From positions 20,462,501 through 20,526,500 of the forward strand of contig NC_059504.1 of the NCBI RefSeq assembly GCF_914767665.1: a stretch of 64,000 nucleotides of DNA, in the 5' to 3' direction. Origin of the DNA: Harmonia axyridis. Taxonomy: Eukaryota > Arthropoda > Insecta > Coleoptera > Coccinellidae. Below, piece by piece: positions 10,701 to 22,602 of this stretch (the first letter of the stretch is position 1; every line of letters begins with the position of its first letter). The translations under genes and the position numbers were made by a program. A model generated the notes under the pieces. The model made no database searches and had not been told where the DNA came from. It worked only from the letters and a program-made list of their open reading frames with translations.

Positions 10701-13700
10701 GTCTTAGCAGATTGTATTATTGATGTATTAGTTGTAGGAACTGCAGAACCACTTGTAGAAGATGTACCAACTATTGATGAAACGGAGAATGCTGAAGGAA
10801 GGCTAGTTTTTGTTTCTGTGTTGACAAATGAGAATTTAGAGTTGGCTGAATCTCCACTTTTATTAGTACCAGAACCAAATATAGACGTTGCTGCAGCTGT
10901 TGATGTTGTTTCACTGCCAGTTCCAAATGAAATGCATTTGGGAACTACTCCAATATTTTTGTTGAGAAAACCAAACGCAGAAGTAGCTTCACTTGGAAGT
11001 GCCGCCTCAGTTTTCACATCAGAAGCAAATGCAGATAAACCTGTATTTTTTGAGAACAAGTTTTGCGTTGAAGCAACGGAGTCATTATTAGTAATAGCAG
11101 AACTACTCGTATTGTCTGTTGTTGAAATTGTGTTTGATTTGGTTCTCATAAATGAGAATGTAGAAGAAGCAGCCGTCGTATGAGGTATAGATCCATCATT
11201 ATTTGAAACTGTTGTTGGTAACAATTTTGTACTGTGACTGCTTATGCCTGCAATAACTGCGGATGGAGATGTTACATTGGCTGAATTGATAAACTGATTC
11301 GAAGGAGTCGAAGAAGGTGCGAAAGAAAATAAATTTAGTGAAGGACCACCACCTTGGAAAGTTGATGACGAATTTGATGGTTGTCCAAAAATATTGGACG
11401 TTTTGCTATTTTGAGAAGTTGCAGATATCACATTGGAATTGAAAGATGATGTACTCGAAATTAATGGAGATGGTTTGTTCGAAGTTTTAGAAGTAGATGT
11501 TTCGAGTGAATTGGAAAATGGAAAACTCGCAGTTGAATTTATGTTGCTTCTGAATACGTTTTGATTAGGTTCTTGGTTAACTGATGAGTTTGAGGAGACA
11601 CTAACATTCATGTTCATTGTCGGCGTTTTAAACAAAGAATTCTGATTCGAAAACGGAGATTGTTTATCCACCGAAAATGTAGGATTGGCAGAAGTTATAG
11701 GCTTTTCTACGGAAACGTTTTCTTTGTTGGTTTTCGAAATTGGTAGTGATTTTTGTGATTCGGTTAAAAGTCTAAATGATAGTTCTGGTTTTTCATTAGA
11801 GTTGATATTATTCATGGAAGAAAATTGAGTCATTGGTGTACTCGAAATTTGTGGTAGGGGTTCAGATGATACATTCAGTGGCGAAGATTGGAAAAATTCC
11901 GATTTTTCAGCTTTTTTTCTATTTGGAGTTCTAACTGAGATATCTATTTGTTGATTCAACCTTGAACTCAAATTCGAAACTGACGTGGACAAATGAGATT
12001 TAACTGTTACATGGGGCACTTCCCTATTGTGGAGTATTCTTCTCAATTGATTAGTTTTATCTGTAGGCAGCGACTTCACCCTATTGAGTATTTTCTGATA
12101 ATATATATGGTATATACTTTCTGGTTCTAGTTTGAGATTTCTAAAACAACTTTCCAAGTTATCATTTTTATCAGAAGGGTTAAAAAGTGCAGCATGGTTT
12201 GAAGCTTTCTGTTTTCCTTTTATTTGACTGGTAATATCCTTCAGTATATAATTCTGCAAATAAAATAATGAAAAAAAATGAGAGAGGAAAGCACTAAAGT
12301 GAAGTCAGAATCATTGCGCGATTGTTCAAATTGATAATCATATAATTTTCTCAAGAAATTTCACATGTAGGTTTTTTCTTGCATACACTTAAATCAGTCT
12401 TTTGAATACCTTCATATATCGGTACCAAATCATTGAAGAAGAATTCTGCATTCAAGTTTGTCTATTTCAGATGAAATAGAACTTATTATTGAAATTTACA
12501 AATTTTTAAAAATAAATTATGCGTCTTTTTGACATGAACACAATATCCCACAAAAATTCCATCCTCTTATATCTTCTACATCATATTAGCATTTCTCTGA
12601 CCTTTCCTACAAATAACTGAAAAAATTCAGAAAGAGTAGTACTAAGATGCATAGAATACCTGGTGTGTTTACTGATTCGATTTTGTTTCAGACTTTTTGA
12701 GAGACCCACCTGTTGCTTTGGTGGTCTGCTTCACCAGAGTGCTGTAAGGTGGCGCTCTTTAAAATTTTTCGAATTCCCACATCTGCCTGATGCCGTTTAA
12801 AAAGGAAATACTGATTTTAGACACTGCAATCATTCACAATAAATTACAATTCAGTTCATATCGAATTTTTACTCAAATGAATGACAGACCATAGGATATA
12901 AAATATTATTGTTCTATACTCAAAGTTCACGACAAGAGCGTAGAAATAGGGGGATACTGGGGTTAATTACACGGTGTTCCTAAATTGGAGATACAAATGA
13001 AAATGACAGATTTCCGGATCATTTTAAGAAAAAAAGTCCTATAACATGAGTCCCCAAACATTTTGTTTTGAGATATATGTGTTAAAGTTTAAGTTTTTTT
13101 CTCGTTCAACCTTCCCTTCACAAGATATTTAATATGAATTGGCCATAGATATTCCAGTTTAAAGTTTTCACCATGTGATATGCTTATTTTGAATGCAAAT
13201 CTACAGGGTGATATATTTTCTGGAAGGATGCCTGCTTCCTTCCTCCAAAACTATATTTTGGTGAATGGCTGTTAGTTTAGAAAAATGTAGAAAAAAACTC
13301 TGGTCCAGTACTACACTTTTTGTATAGTTTTGTCGTATCTGCTATCGATTTCGAGAAAAAATCTCTAGTTATCCTCAGGAAAATCCAAATTATTATAAAG
13401 ATCCAGCCAGTAAGCCCTAATGAATGCATTAATTATAAGTTTTGGTATTTATTTACCTAATCTGTAGCGAAGATTAATAAATATTTGAGAAACACTAGAA
13501 ACAACCTGTATATTGAAAGCAAAGCGTTTGTGGGCTCATATTCATGAAACTTTTTTTCTCAAAATTATCCAAGTAATTTCTCATTTTCCTTCGTAACTCT
13601 TATTTGAGAACACCCAGTATAAGGTAAGAACAACCGAATTAGTGACAACAAAAATTATTTCGAGTAATTTGGTTCAAACTTCATTATCAAACTTCTTTTT

Positions 13701-16700
13701 CTAACATTACAGATATGAATAAAAGTTGTCGTCAAAAATTTTTTTTTCGATTATCTTTCCCCAAGAAAAAAAAGATCTACGCCCTTGGTTCACAAGAGTC
13801 GAGAATTGAGAGAAATGTCAAATGTAAACGATGCATGCGCCATCTGAAACAGACCGCGATCTCTCGAAATCCAGTAGGTATGTATAAATCTGAAAAATCT
13901 CCTGTTTTGTCTGAAAGTTTTACAGGTATAAGTAGACACACCAGGTTTTCTATGCATCTTAAGTAGTACCAATAGATATTCTATGGTTCAAAGGTTACCA
14001 GATCAGAAAGTCTTGATTATTTTTACCCATTTAAAAGCTACATAGTTAAATTTTCCAAAAAAAAACACTTTACGGATCAACTTTATCTACATGCAAAATT
14101 TCAGTGAAATTTGACAGAAAGATTCTGAGATGTTAATAATTTAGTCAAATTGAATTATTCATCAGTGAGCCAAATCCAATCCTTGAAGACTATTCTCGAC
14201 TCAAATTTAGAAAATCACAGAAATTTGATCCCCTAGGCCTAGAACAAGCGCGCAAAGAGTTCGGATTTTAAATGAACAAATTCATTACGTGTTTTTGGAG
14301 AACAGCATTCTGTTTCACCATTGTCTGGAAAATCGCTTCCATTGTCGGTAATTGGACTCTGCTAGTTTTACGGCAATAATCTTGAAATTTGTCCCATTGC
14401 TCGTCAAGCGCCTTATGTGATTGTGTCAACTGAGAATTCAAATAGTATTGCATTTGTTTCAAAGTACTCAAATGCTTCTCTGAAACAGAATCTAATGGTT
14501 TTGATTTGAGAACATTTTTGAGTTCCTCATCTTTGGATTCTTTGTATCTTGATCTCGCTTCTTCTAGCCAAGCCCATGATTGGATAGTATTCTGCTTCAA
14601 AATGTGAACCTAAAATCAATTGAGCATATCACAGATATTTCACTCTGAAATAAAAAAAAAAAAAAAAGGAAATGCTACAGAAATTTTTGTGACCTTGAAT
14701 CGAACCTATTTGCCAATTAGATTCCAGGATTGTTTCTTGCGATCAATCCCAGTGAACCATGAATTCGAAGTTCGGAAGAGTTATATTATTATTACAATTT
14801 ACATGGGTGTTGAAATTATTATGAATAATTTCATATTTCCGTTCCTGCTTGATTTAATTTTAGCTTTCTTGGTATTCTTGGTGGAAACTGTCAAGTGTTA
14901 AATCAATCTGACAATTTAAATTCATTTTGAAGACGGTAATCTGAATATCTTTGCCATTTTTATTATGTCCAGTTATCTTGGTAATTCCTTACAAAACTCA
15001 AGGTCAGAAAAATGTGTTGCCCACAAATTGGAAAGTGATTTGTCTAGTTGGTCTGTGTCAATATATTTGTAAGGACATTGCTACCTCAGAATAATGGCAA
15101 ATAAGATAATAAATAAGACTATTTATTCAATCAATCCCTATTGAGATACAGCAGAAAAACCAGTTACTTAATTTCTTCCTGGAGACAAAAAGTTACAAAA
15201 AATAAAAATTAGGCTGACATATTCTATATTCTGCTAAGAATATTTTTCTCACCCTGTCCACATCAAATTTCATGATTATATTATGTAGAATTGTTTTTCT
15301 GCATAGATTTTTTTCCAAAATTGATCTAAATTCTATAGATTGGCTATTACTGAGAAGATCAATAAGAGTTGAGAACTTCACCTGCATGCCCTAATAAAAA
15401 AGTTTTATAACTTATAATTGCACTTACCTCAGAAGTTTGAATTTCACATGTCTCAACTAACTCCTTCAAAAATTCGCTAATACTCTCAGTGAGATGTACA
15501 ATTTTGTCCATTTCTTTTGAGTCCAAATTGATCCTTAGATGCTGACCTTGTATGATCAACTCTCGAATTTCTTTATCTAAAGCAGCGCATTCCATCTGGA
15601 GTATCTTTGTCATCATATTTTTTATATCTGAATTTTCCTCTTCTTTCAAATTTCTCTGCACTTTATTATAGTTCTGAGATTGACTTGCATTAGACACTGA
15701 CGAAGGAACATTTGGTTTTTCGCCCAATTTTTGTGCTCCTATAGAGGAAAATATAATATTATTAATACATATACAAAATTTTCAAAAACCAATGGCGTAA
15801 TAGACATTTCTGGAGAATGGGACTTGTTTTTTTTTTTGTATAATCAGTTCTGTTCTAAAGTACTAAAATATTGCCAATATTATCCATATATTGAAAAGTA
15901 GAAAGCAGTTTGACTATGTCCCATCTATCTGTTATGCCTAAGGGAATATGTTTCCCAATAAACAAATACTATAGTAATAAATTTCAATTGAAGCTTTTAT
16001 GTAAATTAAAAAAATCAAAAATCAATGAATCACTGAAAAATCTTTTGAAACAGGAGTGGAAACGTATAATAATTATTCGAGAAACTAATTTACAATTTCA
16101 TTTTCTGTCTATACTCTGTTGAAGTGATGACAGCAGGGAATATACCGAATGGAAATTTAAATTTGTATGCATTTAATGAATAAAATCCACCAATTGAAAC
16201 AGCATTGATGAAGGTATTTCCATCTAAACTTAAAGAAAAGTTTGAATACATTTTGAAGGAGGATAACCCTGGCAGTCAGAAAGTGTGGTCAATGTGTTGT
16301 ATTATTCATTTGTTGCTATTAGGTAGGTACCTACGTTTTGTTTTTCATGTTAGTGATGCGTGTATATCTTTGTTTGCTTACTCTACTATAAATAAAAATC
16401 ACAACTGAAAATTATCCAATTGATTCTTTTTTTATATGGGAAATCCATTGCCTTTTAACAAAAAAATCATCATTATTTGATGTTTTAGTGTTTTTTTAAC
16501 ATTTCTAAACATCCTACCTACATAGTATCATACATCATTTTGAAGGGAAAAAAATAAAGAATTCAACGAAGTAATGATATATAGGGTGTTCCATTAAAAA
16601 AGTATAGGTTTGTGTTGAATCTTCAAAACAATATCCCGAAAAAAAATATTGAGTACGCCACTGGATTTTACGCAGAATTCTGATTCAGACGTACTTTTCA

Positions 16701-19700
16701 GCTCAGCATTATTTCTAATAACTTCGGAGATAAAGGAGGGGTCCGAAAAGTATCAATTTCCAAAATCGCCCTGTATCTTTTGAACGGAAACAGTTATGCA
16801 AAATCTGATTAGACCAACTTGAGTTTCACGAAAAAGTAGGACAGGAACGTGAAAACCGCAAGGCTCTATCTTAAATAACAAGCGAGAAACCTGGCAGTCT
16901 CACCCAAAATGGGATGCACTGTACAATGATTTTTAAATACCTACTGCATTATTGAAAAATTTGCAATTTTTATTTTTGGAAATATTTAGGATATAATACT
17001 CACCAACTGAAACATTTTGTGAAGATGTAACTGGAGGGATACCTATTGGCACCTGAGTTCTTCCAAATGAAGAAGGTGGTAAAGAACTTGTAATGGGGTT
17101 GTTGCTTGTTTTCATCAAGCTATTTCCAGATAGTAGGTTTTTCAATGTTGAACCTGTTGAAGATTGTTCTTCTGCATTTTTAGTTTTACCTAATGTATTA
17201 CTCTTAGTTTCTGCTGATGCAGGTCCAGCCGAAAAATTTGTAAATGAGATAGCTTCTGCTGGTCCTGTTTCAAATGGCAATCTGTTTTCTTTCTTTTCTT
17301 CGATGCCTTTATTATTTATACCAGATAGAAGCATGTTCCCAATTGAAGCTGTTGGAGTTTGCAGTGTTTCTTCCTTTTTTTTTACTGGTGTGATGGAAAC
17401 TTGACCGCCAAACAGAACTGTTGGTTGCGGAGGAAGAGTTGCCTTAGGCGTTGGAGCCTTAAAAATTGACAATGGCGTTGTAGGTCTTTGTGTTCCTGGA
17501 GGTGTTGCAACCAACGTTGAATTAGCTAATGGAAACATGCTAGGCGAGTTAGAATGTGCCGCTGAAAACATACTGCTAGTGGGGGTCGAATTGGCTTGGT
17601 TATGCAGATTTGTAGGTGTCTTATCTACCTAAAACATAAAATAAATGCTATATAAATTCACTATTGTGAAAAACTTCTTTTATAGTACAAATTATGAAAA
17701 TTATAGCTTCCTATTCAAATCATAGAATTAAGATGTCTGGAAATATGTACTGGTATGTCCAATGATTAAGATTTTGTTCAAAAAATATCGAGATTGGCTA
17801 AACCTCACTTTACTCTCATAGTTGGCGCTACTATATCTATATTGAAACTACAGTGAAATTTAATGTTAGCAACATAGCAAATGAAGCGAAAATTATCTAA
17901 AGTTTGGTGAATCTCTTTTAAACCAAGAATGCTGGTTGCTACAAAGGTCATTAGTGAAATTTTAATCTTTTTCAAGAGTGGGTTGGGTAGCCCAGTGTTT
18001 TACACATTTTACTAAGAATTACACGATTTTCATCTGGAACTAATTTGAAATTACATATTTGTAAAATGAGTAGCAAGAATCCAAAATGAATAAATAAGAA
18101 AACTGATAAATGATGATAAGACCTATGTATATATATTGAGGGAATTTATATAGGTTTCTAGGTCAAAAATTTCATTCATAAAACCAGCTTTTCAAAAAAA
18201 AGTACTAGTTTCTACTTTATTTTAGATATCAAAATTTTAATTATTAACAACAGAACCAAAAAAAGAGAAGATGAGAGTTGAAGATTTTTTTTTAATCTAA
18301 TTATGACAGTTCCAAACCTGTTTCTTCACATATTAATTAGTGTATTTTGGAAAAAATAAATGAATGAATTTTTTAATAATTTTTAAAATAAGATCGTTTT
18401 GTTAAAGTTTTGAACATAGGAGCTATTATTGTAGTTCTTGTGTATTAGTGTGACTCTGTAAAGGAATTTCAATAGTTTTAAGATAAGATTTTAATGTCAA
18501 ACATCTAAATTATTGTTGTAGTTCATTTCAGATTCCTAATAAAGACTTAATTAGAAACTAGTTGGTTTTATGATTGAGATCCTTGACATAGAAACCTGTA
18601 ACAATTCCCTCAAAATAAGAAATAAGCTAAAACCTGTTGATTAATAATGCAAAATATCTACAGAAGCATTAAATTTCTCACCTGAGAACTTTGTTGAGCA
18701 GTGAAAACTTGTGTGGCTTCCGAAGGTTGTGCTACAAAATATTTTACACCACTCATATCATTAATTTTTTCTGGAGGAGAATTAATATTAGGAACATTGT
18801 CCTTTAAATTTATTATTCGGAAACAGCATAAAACTCCCTCAGTAGAAAGTAAAAGCAGACTAGGACAAGGTTGTATATACGACTCTCCCCAAAGTACAGG
18901 TTTTACTGAGCTATTATCTACAGTCATGCCTACAGGAAAAGTCTCATCTTGGTTTTTATCCAGAGGTAGCTCAGCTCTTGCTGAATCAGGTAATATGCAC
19001 TGTGTCCATATTTCTCCAGTACTGGATAAAACTCCAATTTCCATACTATTTGCAGATCCAACTAATAAAATATTCCTAAAAGTTTTCATTTGTAAGAACA
19101 ACAAGTTGATTACATATTGTGGAAAAATAGTATATTGTGCAACAAGTGGGGAAAGTCCAACTTTTCTCGCGAGTGTGGAAGTTTGTGGCACGAGCCTGAA
19201 AGGCGAGTGCCGCAAACACACGAGCGAGAAAAGGACTTTCTCCACATGTTGCACACTATACTTTTCCTACAACTGCACAAATTTCAATAATTCAAGTAAT
19301 GGACTTGATTCAAATCAAAATGACCTTCGTTGACAGTATGTGCTAATTTATTGCGTTTCCATGGAAACGACCCAAAAGCCCAATTTCATTGGTCTACCAA
19401 GCGAGGTGTGGGCAAAGTGCCGTGGGGAATAATATTTCCCACAGTATGCGCAATACATAGTTTTTTAATTGACTAAGCTATGCAGAATTCGCTACTTTTC
19501 ATAGCAGTTGTAGGAAAAAAATTTTAAACATTTATAAGTGCAATAATTAGAACACAAAATTTGAACTTTCATAAATCGAGTCATGCAATGAAAATTCATA
19601 AATATGTATGTATTGATATATCCTCAATACTGTCAACATACACAATTCATTGTATCTAACATCTTGATAGGCCACTTGATAAACATACAGTTTAGTACAA

Positions 19701-21674
19701 CGACCTTGGGGTTAAGAACTTGCTAACTATATGTATGTGAGAACATTGTCATTTCGGGGTTATTGTTGCCAAGTTCTGCAGAAGACTCATTCACTTGAAC
19801 TTAAAGTATATGGTTTCAAGTAACTCTTCTCTTTTTTAGACCTTAAAAACAAGAAATAGGGATTTTTGCTCATGGTGAAAAATCTTCAATTGCAGAACTC
19901 TGTCAAAATAACCCCAAAATAAAGACAAGTAAATTCATGAAATTTCATCCGTGATTCACGGGTAGGTTACACCATCTATTAACAAAAAAATAAATGGGTC
20001 AAATCAACTGATCTCCAAATAATTGCCAATTATACTGAAGCGTTTTTGAACTCATACTTGAGATATTTAAATTTTCATCCAAATAGCAAAAACATATCAG
20101 AAAATGAGGTAATATAAAATATTTTCCCATCTCTACTTGAATAATGAATTTAATTCATATTTTTAATTTAACTTTTTGATTTCCCTCATTCTCTACTCAT
20201 TTAAACTAATATGAGGAACTTTGTCTTCGCCAACTACTTAATGCAGTCTAGAGGATTGGTGAAAATAACGTCTTTCATCACTAATTTTGCTTGTATTTTG
20301 TCGTTACTATTATTTGAGTTGGATGTACAATTTGTATAAAGCTAAACAATTATTGCCTTGGATCACCCAGTTTGATTCTGGCTAAAATATAAATAACTCC
20401 AGAAATTATTGCACTATTATAACATTTACTCATAAAAACTTATTGCACAAGTAGAGCAGTAATATGTAATAATGTCCAATGCTGAGAATATGGAGGTATT
20501 TTTGAATTGATATCGAATTAATATATTGAATTAATTTCCATGCCACAGGCTTTAACGTCTTTATACTAAACGGTACATTTACCAGAAACTAGGTCAGTAA
20601 ACTAGTTATTTACCATTGCTGCTCAGCTATTAAATAAAACTGTGGTGGCCTTGCTTCGCCATTGCTATAACAAATATCATAAAAATTTGTGAATACTGGG
20701 TTTCCAGTTTTTGGTGAATCAATTACAACCACACTACATTCTGGATCTAATTCTTGACATGTCTTAAAAACTCCCACAAATTGATAATTGGAGATCCATT
20801 GTAAGGACAAAACACTGTGTGGTTTATCAAATGGAGGAGCATCTATACTTTTAACAGCTTTGAGATCCGGTTTGTAGTGAATAATTTTACCATCCTGGGA
20901 ACCCACTGCAATCTGTTTACCTTTAGGGCTCCAACAAAAACAAGAAGCTTTTGATTCTGCTGGGAGTTTTTTTACATCAAATGACTTATCTTTCAGCTCA
21001 TAAATTCCTAGAAATTTTATAATTTTCAAGAATATGAAAGAATTAGATTGTATTTTATAATACTAACCAAGTGTCCCATCTGACTTTATTTCAGTAAAAA
21101 TATTGTTTATGGTAGGATGCCAATTTGCCTGAACTATATTCAATCCAGATGTGTTAGTTAGTTTAACTTCATTCAATAAAACAATATTTTCTTTATAAAA
21201 AGATAATATATCATAAAATAATACCGTAAGACAACTGTCTTTCTCAAGAACAACTCCTAGAATTGTATGGTCACAGTTAACACAAATATAATGAGGTTGT
21301 GAAATGAGATTAACTTCTCTTCTCAAGTAATTTGTTGTCGCTTCTGTTGATAAACTTTCTTCAATATTCTCAAAGCGAAATACTATAAAAGTAACAGATT
21401 AAATATTCAATATTTAATGACTTGCATATGACTTTACCTTTCAATTTGGATGAACTACATCCTACAAAAACCAGCCCATATCTACTAGCGGATGCTAATA
21501 GTGCTTTAGGAGTTTTAGTTAATACTCCCTCTTTTTTGTCAAATATGGTCAATCGGCATTGAAGTTTGAATTGCAGATCCTGTAATTTTTCATATCAAAT
21601 GAAGTTTCATGTTATATTAAACATTATTCAATACAAACCTGAACGTCAACTGGTTTAGATGCTGTTTTCAACAT
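7738..21674 (-). CDS. Nup214: Nuclear pore protein Nup214, complete, 11 coding exons
   Basis: Exons (minus): 21674-21639, 21579-21438, 21382-21068, 21007-20614, 19075-18682, 17628-17004, 15738-15428, 15381-15253, 14609-14289, 12253-8896, 7955-7738. All ten junctions keep phase and give 2080 aa, the size of animal Nup214. Residues 1 to about 425 form the N-terminal beta-propeller (DLQFKLQCRLTIFD, RYGLVFVG, CFCWSPKGKQIAVG, FYLIAEQQWNILLVGSANS, LLLLSTEGVLCCFRIINL). A proline-rich linker follows to about 635, then a coiled-coil part to about 950 that should bind Nup88. The rest (about 960-2080) is serine/threonine-rich with dense FG, SIFG and AFG repeats. Nup214 sits on the cytoplasmic face of the pore and helps export (DDX19/Dbp5 and CRM1 docking). 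The last exon ends PFSG followed by TAA inside GGGTAAG, which could also be a donor into a tiny extra exon. Introns carry several mobile elements. Confidence 0.95.
12643..13961. mobile_element. 1.3-kb non-autonomous DNA transposon, 8-bp duplication (copy 1)
   Basis: The left end TAAGATGCATAGAATACC is mirrored at the right end (TCTATGCATCTTA, ending 13961). It is flanked by AGTAGTAC at 12635-12642 and 13962-13969. A second copy at 53399-54729 has the same ends, in the opposite relative order, with its own 8-bp duplication. The 8-bp duplication fits hAT or P-type elements. The only ORF (13715-13966) has no transposase motif. The interior holds a segment shared with the 37184 TIR element. It sits in the Nup214 intron before the large FG exon. 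Confidence 0.9.
16425..16925. mobile_element. Single arm of the foldback element seen at 49798-50963
   Basis: The sequence from about 16425 ('attgattc', then 'gggaaatccattgcc') through 'gagtacgccactgg' to the terminal 'gggatgcactgtaca' matches one arm of the longer inverted-repeat element at 49798-50963. It lies in a Nup214 intron, so this is a half copy or the ancestral unit. Confidence 0.8.
19117..19272. repeat. About 155-bp segmented palindrome with facing GA interruptions
   Basis: Left arm pieces GTGCAAC, GAAAGTCC, CTTTTCTCGC, GTGTGG, GTTTG, GGCAC and GCC pair in order with GGC, GTGCC, CAAAC, CAC, GCGAGAAAA, GGACTTTC and GTTGCAC on the right. Between several blocks both arms carry GA, so GA faces GA in a folded strand. 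The outer TTGTGGAAAA/TTTTCCTACAA also pair. A further inverted piece (GCAGTTGTAGGAAAAA) lies at 19504-19519, so the whole element may reach 19520. It sits in a Nup214 intron. Confidence 0.8.
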
Positions 21675-22602
21675 TTTCAAAGGGGAAGTAGATGCTGTTG
21701 GAGTTAGGTGAAATATTTGTTGAACATATAGATCTTATAGTAATAAAAATTCCAGAATCATTGCATACTATTTCTAATGATTTATTCTTATTTATTGAGA
21801 TGGTAACAACCACCTATGCTTTTGTTTGAAAGTTCAAGTTTAGAAAAATGACAGTCGACAGAACAAATATTTGTTAAGAACACAGAACACTAATGTTGAG
21901 AAGATCCCAAACACAGAAATCTAAATCCATAAAATTAAATTTTAATGAATTTATTTTTCTTTGCTTTTCCATTTTTGGGCTCTACAATAAAAAAATAACG
22001 AGCTTTCATTTAAAATTCATTTAAATTTCATTTAAAATTCATTTCTCTTAAGAAATCAGAAGGTAATCAATATAATATAATATATAATATAATATATTCA
22101 TCATCAAAGTTTACATATACATAAACATACATATGAGGGACTAATGAATATTCAAAAAGTTGAGAAAACCAAGTAAAATGGTTTTCTGTGAGTAAAATCA
22201 CAAATATTAAAAAAATTTACATTAGCCTTAATGTGTAGGTAAGTAAATGCAGAGTATCATTCCATTTTCGGTCTTTTTTCAATCCAGTGTGAATAGTCCA
22301 GTTCAGGTTCAGTGTCGCAATTCGGTGATCCATATCCATATCCGTGTATTATGTCAATGGGTGCATACATAGAATTAATAAATTATTAGTTCAATGGGTG
22401 CATATTATTTATTAGTGTTCTGTGGTGTATATGTCTATGTTTTCTATGGCTTAACTGTCATTCAATTTGAAATTCATTTCTTGTTTGAAACAGTTTGAGT
22501 TTTGAAATTGAAAGCGGGACTCCTACCAATGAGAAATAATTTTTTTATAGAGCATATGTTTGATTAAGTTTTTCTAAATACACTTGCTCTTATTTTAACA
22601 TA
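21675..22602. promoter_or_regulatory. Divergent gap between Nup214 and the NUSAP-like gene
   Basis: Two start codons point away from each other across 928 bp, so both promoters should lie here. There is an AT microsatellite-like stretch at about 22075-22100 but no clear TATA box. An in-frame open stretch runs upstream of the chosen Nup214 ATG (21674), but animal Nup214 proteins begin at about this point, just before DLQFK. Confidence 0.5.

Noticed and set aside
8821..11183. Several ORFs of 60-170 aa on both strands within the large FG exon
   Set aside because: They are out-of-frame shadows of the Nup214 FG region, whose repetitive codons keep other frames open.
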